Positions 11,901 to 21,920 of a stretch of 64,000 bases of DNA are shown here, piece after piece. Position numbers and translations under genes: made by a program. Position 1 is the first letter of the stretch. Each line of letters opens with the position of its first letter. Origin of the DNA: Eucalyptus grandis (taxonomy: Eukaryota; Streptophyta; Magnoliopsida; Myrtales; Myrtaceae); NCBI RefSeq assembly GCF_016545825.1, contig NC_052620.1, positions 8,184,001 through 8,248,000 on the forward strand. The letters are read 5' to 3'. The notes below the pieces were generated by a model. It was not told the origin of the DNA, did no database searches, and saw only the letters and a program-made list of their open reading frames with translations.

Positions 11901-12261
11901 TGGCATGGAAAAAGCTTCGGCTAAGATCCTAAGAGGGATGGGACGAAGCTTACCTTCAAAGGAGACAGCCCAGTGGCCGCAAGATCGGCTCGAAGCTCGG
12001 CGAGACGAACTCGGGACGCACGGAACCCTAATCGCGAGTCGGGGGCTCTCACGATTTAGGACAACCCAGCCAAAACGCTTCGGTGAGGATTTGCGGGGGG
12101 GGAGATGCGAGGAATACCTCCAAAAATCGCGCCAAACGGATCCCCGAAGAGATCGGAATCACTCAAAAACCAGAACGCTCGCTACAGGGAACCAGTCGCT
12201 CGGTAGAGAGCATAGATGAACAGTGATCCGCTCACTCTTTTTGTTTTCGAGGGTAAATTTT

Positions 12262-13320
12262 GGTGTCAACGAAAAGTGAAAAATACCAAAGAGAAGGAAG
12301 AATAGAATGTGAAGAAATGTGAAGAAAGAAATTTAAGTACATGCGGCAACCCTAAAGACATCGAAAAAGCTCATTTTCTTGTATTGGTGAAACAAAAGGC
12401 ATGAAAATCTAGATTGCTCAATTTTTTCAATTGATATTCAATCAATGGTAATGAAGATGGTTTAAATTTTTATTTTTATTTTAAATGAGGATATAGGCTG
12501 CGTACCATACAAAAATCATACGTGTTTCAAATTAATGCAAATGAAGGAGAAAGCGGATACCTTAATATCTTAATAATATTCGTTCATTGAATGGTCAAAC
12601 TCCTAGGGCTAGGAGTAGGCAACTCGAAGCATATCATGTTGGAAAGATGTTAGAGAAAATGAAAATAATAATAATTGTTGAAAATACATTGAAAAATATA
12701 AGAAGATAAAAATAAATGTCGAAGCATGTAAACACTTTGTCACTAATGATAATTTCGCCCATCAAGGTATGAAACTTAATGTGTAAGGCTCTAGCGACTA
12801 TACTCCTAAAATACAACAAATCTTCTTCTTTATTCCTCACTAAATAATAGAAGAAAACATAACAACATTATATATAAAAACCAATAAAGAAAAGAAAATG
12901 TATGAAAAGATAAATTAAAATATTTTGGTTTTGATATATACGTATCACTTTTCAATTATGTTCAGAGTAATAATTTATAGGTAAAAGAAAAGAGAACTGT
13001 TAAGAAACAATTATAAATAGATGACCGAAAAAAAAAAAAAAAAAAAGAAGAAGATGAACGTTGATAGCCATGTAAAAATAAATGAAACATTGTACAGCTG
13101 TTAGAAAGTTGTTATACAATTGTTACATGACTGTTAAATAACCTTTATAAAACGTTACAAAACTATTTCATATTCATGATAGACAAAAAGTGTTATAAGT
13201 TGATAACGATAAAAAACCGTTATAAGAATAATAGCTTTTGAAATTTTCAAAAATATTAAAATTACCAACATATCATGCATCAGTATCAAGTGTGAACAGA
13301 ATTTCTCTCAACTCATAACA
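12262..13320. other. AT-rich spacer, no gene seen
   Basis: This is AT-rich sequence with scattered A- and T-runs, including a run of about 20 A near 13,028-13,046. No coding similarity was found. Confidence 0.5.
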
Positions 13321-13329
13321 TTCAATAAC

Positions 13330-13620
13330 AACCCATACCAATTTGTCATAAATATACCAATTTACAGGTTTTGATAGTCATAAAATTAATTTGTGATAAA
13401 TTTGTCATATGTATACTAATTTGGGATTTTTTTATGGTGAAAAATTAGCTTAAGGTAAATATATCACAAATATACCGATTTTGAGTTTTTCTTAGTAAAA
13501 AAAATTAGCTTAGGTTAATTTGTCACAAGTGCACCAATTTGAAGTTTTTGGTGATCGAAAACTTAGTTTGAAATAAATTCGTTACATGTGTAATAGTTTA
13601 AGGTTTCTCATGGTATTAAT
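13330..13620. repeat. Diverged tandem repeat, TTTGTCACA...TACCAATTT family
   Basis: About four to five diverged units of roughly 60-70 bp follow the pattern: AATTTGTCACA, a short gap, TATACCAATTT, GAGTTTTT, then AAAATTAGCTTAGGTAAA. Related arrays occur at 20,640-20,880, 25,490-25,860, 39,690-39,870 and 46,960-47,100, so this is a dispersed satellite-like family, probably carried by transposons. Confidence 0.7.
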
Positions 13621-13696
13621 CATAATATATATCCATTACGTATTAACCGATCAAATTACCCTCTAGTCACAAGATTTGGTTCAAATATTATAAGGT

Positions 13697-14293
13697 AAAA
13701 TTCCAAATAAGGGCTAAGGAAATAAAGTGGACTTTATTTCAAATAATAACATAAAGTGCCATCATTTTCTCAAATAAGGATATGAAGTGAAATTTGTTTC
13801 AAATAAGAGCCCAAAATAATTATGTCAATTTCATAAGGGCTCAACTTTCTAGTTGGTCACGAATATATTCGTTATTTATCTTTTTTTTCCTTTTTTCTCT
13901 TTCATGTTTCCTTTTTATTTTTTATTTTTCTGGTTTTCTCTTCTTCTTTGTCGATCACATGCCTTGGGGAAGGCCACCCTCGTTGACCATAGGCAAGGCC
14001 AACCCTCATCGAATCTTAGTGCCTCGACGAGGAAAAAAAGAAGAGAAAACAAAACAAAAAGAAAAGAAGAAGGACAAAAGAAAAAAATAATTTAGATGAA
14101 AATGGTCTTTCGACGAAAATATCCTCTAACCAGCCAAAATATTTAGCCGGTCCCCTTATTTAAAATTATCGTTACGTACTTTTAGCTCTTATTTAGGCCC
14201 GATACGCCATTTCGATTTCTTATTTGGAGTAAGATCAACTCCATATCCTTATTCGAGAAAATGATGATAATTCAAATCTTTATTTAAAATTTT
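13697..14293. mobile_element. MITE-like element with long imperfect inverted ends
   Basis: The first 120 bp (AAATTCCAAATAAGGGCT; CATCATTTTCTCAAATAAGG) are roughly the inverted complement of the last 120 bp, which contain CCTTATTCGAGAAAATGATG and CTTATTTGG. The centre is T-rich then A-rich, with a short GC-rich block containing CATGCCTTGGGGAAGGCC. No protein is encoded. The sequence on each side (GGTTCAAATATTA before, TTAACATTAGCTCAC after) is nearly contiguous at 24,050-24,075 and 51,670-51,700, supporting insertion into the duplicated unit. A partly matching copy lies at 40,273-40,880. Confidence 0.65.
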
Positions 14294-14723
14294 CCTGATA
14301 TTATCATTAACATTAGCTCACTGTCTCTCTTTCAATAAAATAATTCATCATCTCTTTGATTCATGACCATATTTGTTGGATATGCATAATTTAAACAAAA
14401 CCTAGGTTTTAAAGTCAAAAATATATATATTTCCTATATGTGAGCATGATGAATTTAATAATTGCTAATTTGTGAAGATGATCCAGAGCCTCACCAAATT
14501 AGGGGGGCGATCAACAATTAATAGCTCCAATCTTTACCAGATCGACACAATTTTTCTACAGTTCGACCGAGGCCAATTTGGTAAATGCAACCAAAAGATT
14601 AAAAAAAAGACAAAGGCCCACATTAGAAAGCGGCGGCGAGTCAAACGACGACTTTCCTATTTTCTTAAACCTCCAGTTTTTGTCAATTCAGCCGCACATT
14701 CTCTTTAAGGACAGAAGATGACG

Positions 14724-15260
14724 ACGGTCGATGCATTTGATTGTCCGTTCAGTACGCGACAGTGCGGGAATCTACATCCACTCGTGGCTCTCATCCAACC
14801 ACGTGTCTCATCCGCGGGGTCGACACGTGCCCGAACCGGTGCGGCTACCCGACCCGGACCCGGCTCTCGACCCCCTCGGACTTAAAAAAAAAAAAAAGGA
14901 AATTTGAAAATATTGCTCAGACCTGAGACCACCGCCATCATCTCTCGCTCTCTTCGTGGGCGAGGTGGAGATCCCGACGGCGGAGCCGTCAGATCTGGCC
15001 ACGACCGGGCTCGCCCATGGCCGGAACAGGCGAGGTCGAGATCCCCGGCTGTGACTGGGCTCCCTCTTCCCCCGCCATCGCGATGGCGGGTACCGGTCTA
15101 TCCGGCTAGTTCGGATCTGCCGCAGCGGAAGGCGTTAGGAAGGGGGGCTCACCGCGCTGGGCGTGGCGGCCGCGGCGGGGCGGAGGGCTACTGGACGGAG
15201 GTTACGGCGGAGCGGTGGGCGTAATGAAGGAGAAAAGGGAGGAAAAAGGATCAGATTTTT
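14724..15260 (+). other. GC-rich block with short open frame, unrecognised
   Basis: This GC-rich island shares strong similarity with 41,313-41,870. It contains open frames in both copies, but the frames end differently: the frame from GCCATGGCCGGAACAGG ends soon in this copy, while unit B keeps an alanine- and glycine-rich stretch in another frame. None resembles a known protein. It could be the 5' part of a lost gene or its promoter and leader. A run of about 14 A lies at 14,884-14,897. Confidence 0.35.
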
Positions 15261-15539
15261 AATCTGTTTTGTTTGATTTCAGGTCAGTACGTATGTGTCG
15301 CATTACGGTTTTTTTGGCTTTTCGGTCGGATGTCAAATTGTAATTAGATGTAGAAAAAGACGCACGCCACCTTAGCTGAAGAACCACCACCGCATGCATC
15401 CTCCTCGAAACCTAAAAGCAGGGCAGCGACTGCGACATACAAAAGCTCTGTTTGATGAATATATCGATTGCATTGCCTCTCTATGTTTTGTCATGACTAG
15501 TTTATGAGACGATGATTCTTGGGTTACATTACATTACAG

Positions 15540-15622
15540 ATTGGAACTCCGTGGTGTTGTGAAACAAAACTGGCCCCACTTTGGCAGGAGAAACGCGTAA
15601 CTATCATTTTGTTGCTGATCAG
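15540..15622 (+). pseudogene. Orphan ascorbate-oxidase exon 2 (unit A)
   Basis: Between an acceptor (ATTACAG) and a donor (GTGAGTTCCC) the sequence corresponds to the second exon of an ascorbate oxidase, which encodes the IGTPWADGT...GETFxYxFxVDR part of the first cupredoxin domain. It begins IGTPW. This copy is two bases longer than unit B (83 against 81), so the frame is lost and GETRTYRFVADQ is no longer readable in phase. No neighbouring exons 1 or 3 of this copy were found. Confidence 0.75.
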
Positions 15623-16985
15623 GTGAGTTCCCATATATACTACGAAATATCACTGAGTAATATCATGGAACTCCCCCACCAAGTGATGTTGTCGTTGAGG
15701 GTTCTCCTTCACCCAAACCAACTCTTCCCACATCAAGGCCTAGTGGAAGTAAAGGTATTAGCAGAATCAGTGTAGTGTTAGGGCTCAGTGTCACTGTGGC
15801 CCCGCCCATATGGTATAAAGATATCATAAACTTAAAATTCACACTATTTTGGAGTCTTAATGTCGCAGAATGTTTATAATTAATGAATTTCAAATGGTTG
15901 TCCCATATTTTTCTATTGTTTGTGTAATTTTTAGGATCTCACAATCCACGATCCTATCATTTTGGCACCTTCATTCGTTCCTAATTAGGATGCCAATCCT
16001 AACAACCTTTCTATTTCCAGTGAAAAATCTTTAGTAAAAAGCCAGGAGGTGCCGGACAATGTGTTTTTTCTTTTCTTGGTTAGCTTGCTGGACAATGTTA
16101 AGAAGAGAAAATTGGTCTACTCCAAAGACAGAAAAAAACAGAGAAAATGTTTTATGTCAGAGTTCAGGAATTCAGACAGCGTTTCTATGTTTGAACATCA
16201 TTTGCTTGTTTTAATGTCAACAGGTATCTAATTTTGCAAAACTATGTTAAAACTTTACAAATTGGCCTCAGTTTGTTAAATTTGTAGGATCTTATGTTCA
16301 TCTATCCATTCCTCGAAGACCTCACAATCATCCTGCCTAGGACCCCGATCTGCGAATGCTGTTTTGAAATGCTGCAATTATCAGAATAACTGAAATGAAG
16401 TTAATGTTAAGATTATGCTTTAGAGAATATAGAAATATTTATTATGAGGTGTGCTATCGGTGCACTTGTATCCAAATTTTGGAAACTCGCCTTGAGAACT
16501 GTTGTTTGTGATTTGGAAACTTTGAAAAGTCAGATACTATGACAAGTGCCCATGTTTGGCACCCATATTGGAGTGGTTGTTCTTTGTAATAAAAATGTGG
16601 TGTTTGAATGATAGTTATTGGGAAATTTTGCAAGCGGTCTGGTTTAGAGGGTTAATAATGATAAGATAATTCTTATGGATTTGATGAGATGAGGTAGGGT
16701 ATTTAAGATACCTTAGATTCCTTGTCCTATGATAAAATTTCTGAAATGCAGTTGACTAAATATAGTCCCTGAATGATGGCCATTCATCAAGGACTGGGAA
16801 TCCACTGACCTGGATAGATCTTCATCTGTCATGTACCTTTCAATGAAATAATCGCCTATTCCATTTTTGACTAGGTTTTGTTGTTCTTTTGTATTGAAAT
16901 CATCATACATTTTCTTATTATCTTATCATTCTTAAAAATTCCAAATTCTACTCTTCTCAGCTCGCTCATATTTGCTTGAGATAGA
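15623..16985. other. Non-coding, collinear with 42,240-43,570
   Basis: This is intron- or spacer-like sequence that closely follows unit B. A short segment near 15,690-15,800 reads GSPSPKPTLPTSRPSGSK followed by SVVLGLSVTVA in one frame in both copies. It resembles a proline/serine linker before a hydrophobic segment, but it is too short to assign. Confidence 0.4.
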
Positions 16986-16989
16986 AGAA

Positions 16990-18985
16990 TAGGAGGAAGA
17001 AAACCTAGGCACCCCATATGCAAAGCAACAAGCTCTTCTATGTCAGGAGTGCGAAAAGAACCCATCAAACTACCACTGCCTTGCATGTTCTTTCTGCTCA
17101 GGTAACCTTTCATGTGTATAGGCTCATAAACACCGTATCGGCTGCATTGGCAAGAGGAGCCAGACTCAGTTCATCTCTCTCTCTCTCTCTCTACACACTG
17201 CACATGCATGCATATCTAGATTCTAGCTTTGTTGCTGTCTTGTGAGTATGATTATTCAGGCATAGATTTCTGTCAGTAATTGCCCTGCTCTATCTGAATG
17301 GTTTCTTTTCCTCAGAAAATTAAGTTAAGCCAGAGCTTGCTTCTGTTTTCATGTTTTCTTTGTAAAACATATTTCATTTATTCTTGAGTTTTATATATTC
17401 ATAAATCTTTGGAATTCATGATTGACATAAACTATAATTTTCTCTAGGAAGTGAAGAGGGTCACTGAATCTACCCACAGAGCAAGAGCTAAATTAAGTGT
17501 GTCTTTATCTTAAGTTGCCTTTTCACCTCCAAACCTTTGGCGTGCAGAGGAGAATAAACCTCTTGTTCCTTCCAAGTGGACTGTCAAAAGGGGGCAGAAA
17601 TCAGTCTCGATATGAGGAAAGGTGCAACATCAGAATCTTGACTTTAGAGTGGATTACATATTCGATCCTGTCAATTTTGTAAAGATAAGATACTTTAGGT
17701 ATAGCAAAGTCTTGCGATGGGGTCTATGTATGCTTCTTATTCTTCTTCTTCTTCTTCTTTTCGGGTGTGGCGCCATTCTCTTGGCTGGGGTATACAACAT
17801 TAGGTCAGCTAGGGTCTCTCTGAAGGCATTTCAGATTTATCTTTAAAATCTGATTTTGCTTCTGGGGTCAGTGTTTACTCTACCTTTGATGTTGTGATCT
17901 GATTCTCATCTTTATTTCTCCCTAAATAAATAATTAACCCATCTGATGATGTTATAGAGATAGATCAGCTCTTCTATCTCTATAACATCACCTTTTTTTC
18001 TGAATCATAGATATATGGGTTTATATCTGGATCACCATTGCAGCTGCTAAAAGTATTTTAGATAGAGCATTTAACTGAGAAAATGCTATAGCGAATTGCT
18101 TCTTTCTTTGCTTTTTGAAATATTTATGAGGGACATTTTCTTAAACGAGCACAATTGAACTTGTCTAACTAATTTAGCTTTTGATCTCATTTGCTAAGTT
18201 ATTTTCTTGCCGTGAGATTAGGAGTGCAGGGCTTGTCAGGGTCACGCTTTGGATAGACACATTTAAAGAGTCCGTAAATGTCAACTTTTATCTGGACACG
18301 TTTGTCATTGATTTTTAAGCAATTTTTGTCTGCTTGACCTTCGCAATCCCATGCTTTTGGTTATTCTTCCCGCCTTTATGAGCCCTTTTTTTAGATGTTT
18401 TTTTAATAGGAAGATTTCTCTTGGGAATCTAAATTTGAAATTATTTTTGGGTTTCTCATCTGTAAAAGCTCTGCTTGTCTAATTGTTTCGGGAGAAATTT
18501 TATTTCATGGATAATTGAATGGCGCTTTCACTCGACAGATGTGGTTATTTGTGACCATTGGTGAGTCCTGTGTAAATCCTGTGTAATTTAATCTTGATGA
18601 AAGCTGATGTGCAGTACCTATGTTCACCTCCAATGATGAGAACCAATTTGTGCGACTGTCCATATGGGGAAGAAAGCAATGATATCATGTTTTGTGGTTG
18701 AGGATGGTTTCTATAGCGGAATACACGAGGACACAGCCCTTTGCACCTTCATTGAGAAACATCTGAAAGTTGGTCCACGGAATCATCAGCTAAAGCAATT
18801 TTGTGTTGAATAGTTGGAGAAATCTTAGACTTTTTTCCTCTTAAAATCACCTTTCAAGGAGTTGGATATGAGGACCCCTCCTCTTAGGCAATTGTTGGCA
18901 AATGTTGTCATCTTAGAATGTCCCGTTGTAGACGTCTTACTGTCATCAGAGTGGTGATTTAGAAGTTGTCAAAGATGGCAAATGG
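16990..18985 (+). pseudogene. BCD1-like (HIT zinc finger) pseudogene, unit A
   Basis: Exon remnants appear in order. A HIT zinc finger lies at about 16,990-17,180: QALLCQECEKNPSNYHCLAC, then CV, a stop, AHKHRIGCIGKRSQTQFISL. It is followed by EVKRVTESTHRARAKL at 17,450, LLFLPSGLSKGGRNQSRYEE at 17,560, WIIEWRFHSTDVVICDHW at 18,510, IEKHLKVGPRNHQLKQFC at 18,745 and FKELDM...LRQLLANVVILECPVV at 18,855-18,940. These match successive parts of plant box C/D snoRNA protein 1 (BCD1/ZNHIT6), a nuclear factor for box C/D snoRNP assembly. The finger carries a stop, a zinc-binding segment is altered (CSFCSG), later exons have stops and the C-terminus is lost. Introns are kept, so it came from genomic duplication. 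Confidence 0.85.
17178..17192. repeat. CT microsatellite
   Basis: This is a run of CT dinucleotides directly after the HIT-finger exon remnant, matched by a similar run at 43,780-43,795 in unit B. Confidence 0.8.
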
Positions 18986-19048
18986 TGTGCGCTCCGGGGA
19001 GTAGGAAATTGAAGATAACGGCTGTTTCATATCCGCGGATGTATCCTT

Positions 19049-19330
19049 ATGCAAGAGTTGAACTCACGTCCAAAATCTCAATTTTTCCATCAGAATACAA
19101 AAGCATCAAGCGGCCCCTCAGCAGGACATGCATGTATCTTGACTAAGCGAACCTGGCAAGGGCGAGGGTTGCCCTCACTCCCGCCTGGCAAAGGGCGGCC
19201 CTTGTCTGAGGCAAGCAATCTGTGCCAGCCAAGGTCTGACGGTGGCTCGCGGAGGAAAAAAAGGGAAAACGAAAAAAAAAAAAAGACTTATAAAATTTGA
19301 AAAAAAAAATATATTAAAAATTAACTGGAT
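19049..19330. repeat. Dispersed repeat with GC-rich core and A-rich tail
   Basis: A GC-rich segment with internal inverted similarity (GCCCTCACTCCCGCC ... GGGCGGCCCTTGTC) is followed by purine-rich sequence ending in A-runs. It matches 45,700-45,900 in unit B. Elements with a similar layout, a GC-rich core followed by an A/AG-rich block, occur at 13,960-14,090, 32,430-32,600, 36,130-36,300 and 38,850-39,180. The core reads in several frames, but no protein is recognised. Confidence 0.5.
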
Positions 19331-19462
19331 TGATTCAATTGATAAAATGCTTAAAGAGTTAGAATTCAATTAATATTAAATTATTTAAAATTAAATCAAT
19401 AAAAATATAATAAATTAAGAAATTTTAAGATAATTTTCTCATCAAAGTCTCCACAAACAAAA

Positions 19463-19519
19463 AGGGCACATCTTTTCTTTTACTTACCAAAAAAAAAAAA
19501 AAAAAAAAAACAGGGCACA
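19463..19519 (+). mobile_element. Tiny poly-A insertion with target duplication
   Basis: AGGGCACA occurs at 19,463-19,470 and again at 19,512-19,519, flanking TCTTTTCTTTTACTTACC plus about 22 A. In unit B the same place (46,046-46,053) has a single AGGGCACA and no insert, which is an empty site. The bases before the A-run resemble the 3' end of the LINE in this window (CTTACCTTTACC before its A-tail). The insert is best read as an extremely 5'-truncated LINE integration. Confidence 0.75.
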
Positions 19520-19673
19520 CAAAGAATCTTCCTCATTCTCAAGCCAGCAACCGTCAACAGCCCCATCATCACCGTCGCAAGTGGGCAGGTAAAAACAGAG
19601 CGGAGAGAGGATCAACCTTTCTTTCTCTTTTCGATTCTCTCTTTCCGCGTTTCGGGTCTCGTCATCCCGAGGT

Positions 19674-19699
19674 AGAGAGAGAGAGAGAGAGAGAGAGAG
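19674..19699. repeat. GA microsatellite
   Basis: A run of about 13 GA units lies inside a roughly 80-bp unit (TTTCTCTTTTCGATT...GTAGAGAGAG...GGATCAGCC) that is present twice in unit A and three times in unit B (46,140-46,385). Confidence 0.8.
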
Positions 19700-20639
19700 G
19701 ATCAGCCTTTTCGGGTTGCGATCGCCCCCACCAGGTGGATCCAAAGCGGAGCTCAGAAGCCTTGTCGGTCGCATTTAGTGGGTGGCGGCCCCACCCCTAT
19801 CTCTCTCTCTCTCTTCTGCTCTGGTGAAATTGAATAATTTTAAAGTAATTTGTACTTTAAAATTCGCGTCGTAACAAGGATGGGTCACGGCGCGGTTTTC
19901 TTTCGCTCGATGGGCCAACCGAAGTGCCGAGACTGCAGGTCCCCGGGCTTCCTCTTCGGCATAGATTCACCCAAGCTGATTTCTTTTGATTTCCTCTTAC
20001 AGAGTCGCAAACGGTGCGCGCCGTAAATGCGAATTTTTTTTCGTTTCGTTAGTCATGAATCGCACCCTAAGAAGTCGAAGGGAGAAGGGCCGTGGAATTT
20101 GAAGTGGTCCGATTAAGGGAATATTCGCTATCATGACATAATAATAATTGAAAAAAGAGGACGGACAGGGAGAAGAAAAGAGGTGGTTGGTTTGAATTGA
20201 CAAATCTAAAAGTTAACTAAAAAAAAAGGGCATACTTCTCGTCAGACATGCTTCAATGCTTACGATAACTTGGGCCACCGTCCTTTTTGTGATTTGCCCC
20301 TTTTCCCCATTCTTTTAATATTGGCCTTACATTTATTAAACCGCCAATAAAACCTTTTTTTTTTGGCAATATTCATTAGGGAAAATTCCAAAAAAAAAAA
20401 AAAAAAATCAAACTTTACTCGCACTAAAAACACAAATATCCGTAACTTTTTTATGCCACAAAGAAAACCACAATTTAGTAAACTCACCTTCCACTTATCA
20501 ATCCATATTTTGCTTTTGCCTTAACTCTCATCCTTTTTCTCCCATCCATTCTACTGAGCAGTTTATTATCACAAAGCTCATGTGTTCATTGCAATAACTA
20601 CTCAAAAAAGATGCTCCATATTTTAGCTCTATAAAGAGT

Positions 20640-20785
20640 TTATTGATCATACTAATATAAGTTCAGAATTTTTATGACAATAAAAAGATTGGGATATTTG
20701 TGTCACAATGGGTAAATTTAGAGTTTTAGAAGAAAAAAAAAATTGAAGTATTTATGTCACGGTGAGCAAATTCAGGATTTTTAGA

Positions 20786-20830
<45 letters not shown>

Positions 20831-20880
20831 GTATTTAAGACACAGTGGACATGATTTAGAATTTTTATGCCATTAACCAT
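20640..20880. repeat. Tandem repeat of the TTTATGTCAC family with a TA microsatellite
   Basis: Units of about 55-65 bp (ATTTATGTCACGGTGAGCAAATTCAGGATTTTT) repeat about four times. A run of about 20 TA units (20,789-20,827) interrupts the third. Unit B at 46,960-47,100 lacks the TA run. Confidence 0.75.
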
Positions 20881-21349
20881 ACTCATTAATAAATCAAATC
20901 AAGAAGATATGGATTGTCCAACACTTACTTCATTAATTGCATTGTGCTTTTAGACTTAATTTAGGTGTGAAAAACACTCATGCATGTGAATAATTATAAC
21001 TCTAATTCTTCGATTATTAGTATATTATTTACTATTAACTCTCTACATAGAGTAAGTACCAATACTCGAATCAAACTATATTTATATTTGATATTTTTGG
21101 TGATTTTGTGTTAATTTAATTGCAAAATCTTGTCAATTTCCATATTATATTACAACGCTTATGTCCCCCACTTGTAAATGAAAAAGCGAGCAACTCAATG
21201 GTAGCATGATGGGAGGCTTATCCACTATCACAGCCAAGCGCAGGGCATATCTATACAATAGTGCCCCTCTTTAATTGGGTTGTAAATTACGAGCATCACC
21301 TGCGTGCAAACTTAATTAGAGATGGAGGAAATTTCACAACCCTTTTTGG

Positions 21350-21860
21350 AAACACGTGAAGTAGATTTATAATAGAAGGTCGAGCTACATTGGTCTGGGT
21401 TTTATGAACTAATTGTCGAGTAGTTACTGGCAAGAGGTGGAACTAATGTGTTTAGTTAAAAAATTTCACTCCACTTCTTCGTTTCCCAGTGTTATGTTGA
21501 GTAGTATCAACATATTCTAAGTCTTGGTGTACCATGTCGATACGTGGTCTAAGTTGTGCCGCTGTGAATGGCATGCTTCTCATTAACAACTACTTAATAA
21601 ATCTCTAAATTTGTCGCTGAAGACACGTTTGGGACGCACGAGTTAGCCTAAAGCAAAAACTAACGGGGGTGGTAGGGGTAGGGAGTGAGTGAGGGGTGTC
21701 GTCTGACGTGGAAGGAGATGTCGAATCGGACACGCAAAGCTTGGGAGCTTGTGCCGCTGGGCGCCAGTTGTAGAATGGGCTTGTTTGTTAGCTGTGGCCT
21801 TCTGGCCTCTTTACACATGACGAGTCGGTTCCAATTTCCCTCCCTCTCTCTCCGTTATAA
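21350..21860 (+). promoter_or_regulatory. Upstream region of secreted cupredoxin gene A
   Basis: This region is conserved with the unit B promoter (AAGTAGATTTATAATAGAAGG; CAAGAGG.GGAACTAA; AAGTCTTGGTGTACCATGTCGATACGTGGT). A single TATA-like TTATAAT at 21,855-21,861 lies about 60 bp before the start codon, and a CT run at 21,891-21,909 would be in the leader. Unit B has a duplicated version of this region and several TATA boxes. Confidence 0.5.
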
Positions 21861-21920
21861 TCGCCCCCCCAATCCGCTGCTGTCCAAATCTCTCTCTCTC
21901 TCTCTCTCTGCCTCTTGGAT

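Larger units (their letters stand above)
6582..12261 (-). mobile_element. L1-type LINE, near full length, minus strand
   Basis: The element is flanked by a perfect 20-bp target-site duplication beginning TGTTTTCGAGGG (6,582-6,601 and 12,242-12,261). A run of about 18 T at 6,601-6,618 is its poly-A tail on the minus strand. The order from 12.2 kb downward is ORF1 (DUF4283-like domain plus CCHC knuckle), APE-type endonuclease, reverse transcriptase and zinc-binding zf-RVT, which is the plant L1 layout. It is about 5.64 kb, close to full length. All reading frames carry stops and frameshifts, so it cannot move by itself. The perfect duplication suggests that insertion is fairly recent compared with the decay of surrounding elements. 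Confidence 0.95.

Noticed and set aside
13028..13060. A-run with possible short target duplication (AGATGA)
   Set aside because: The candidate duplication is only six bases and imperfect, too weak to call an insertion.
15663..15893. Minus-strand frames shared by units A and B (15.7 and 42.3 kb)
   Set aside because: Conservation here only reflects the recent duplication, and no family similarity is seen.
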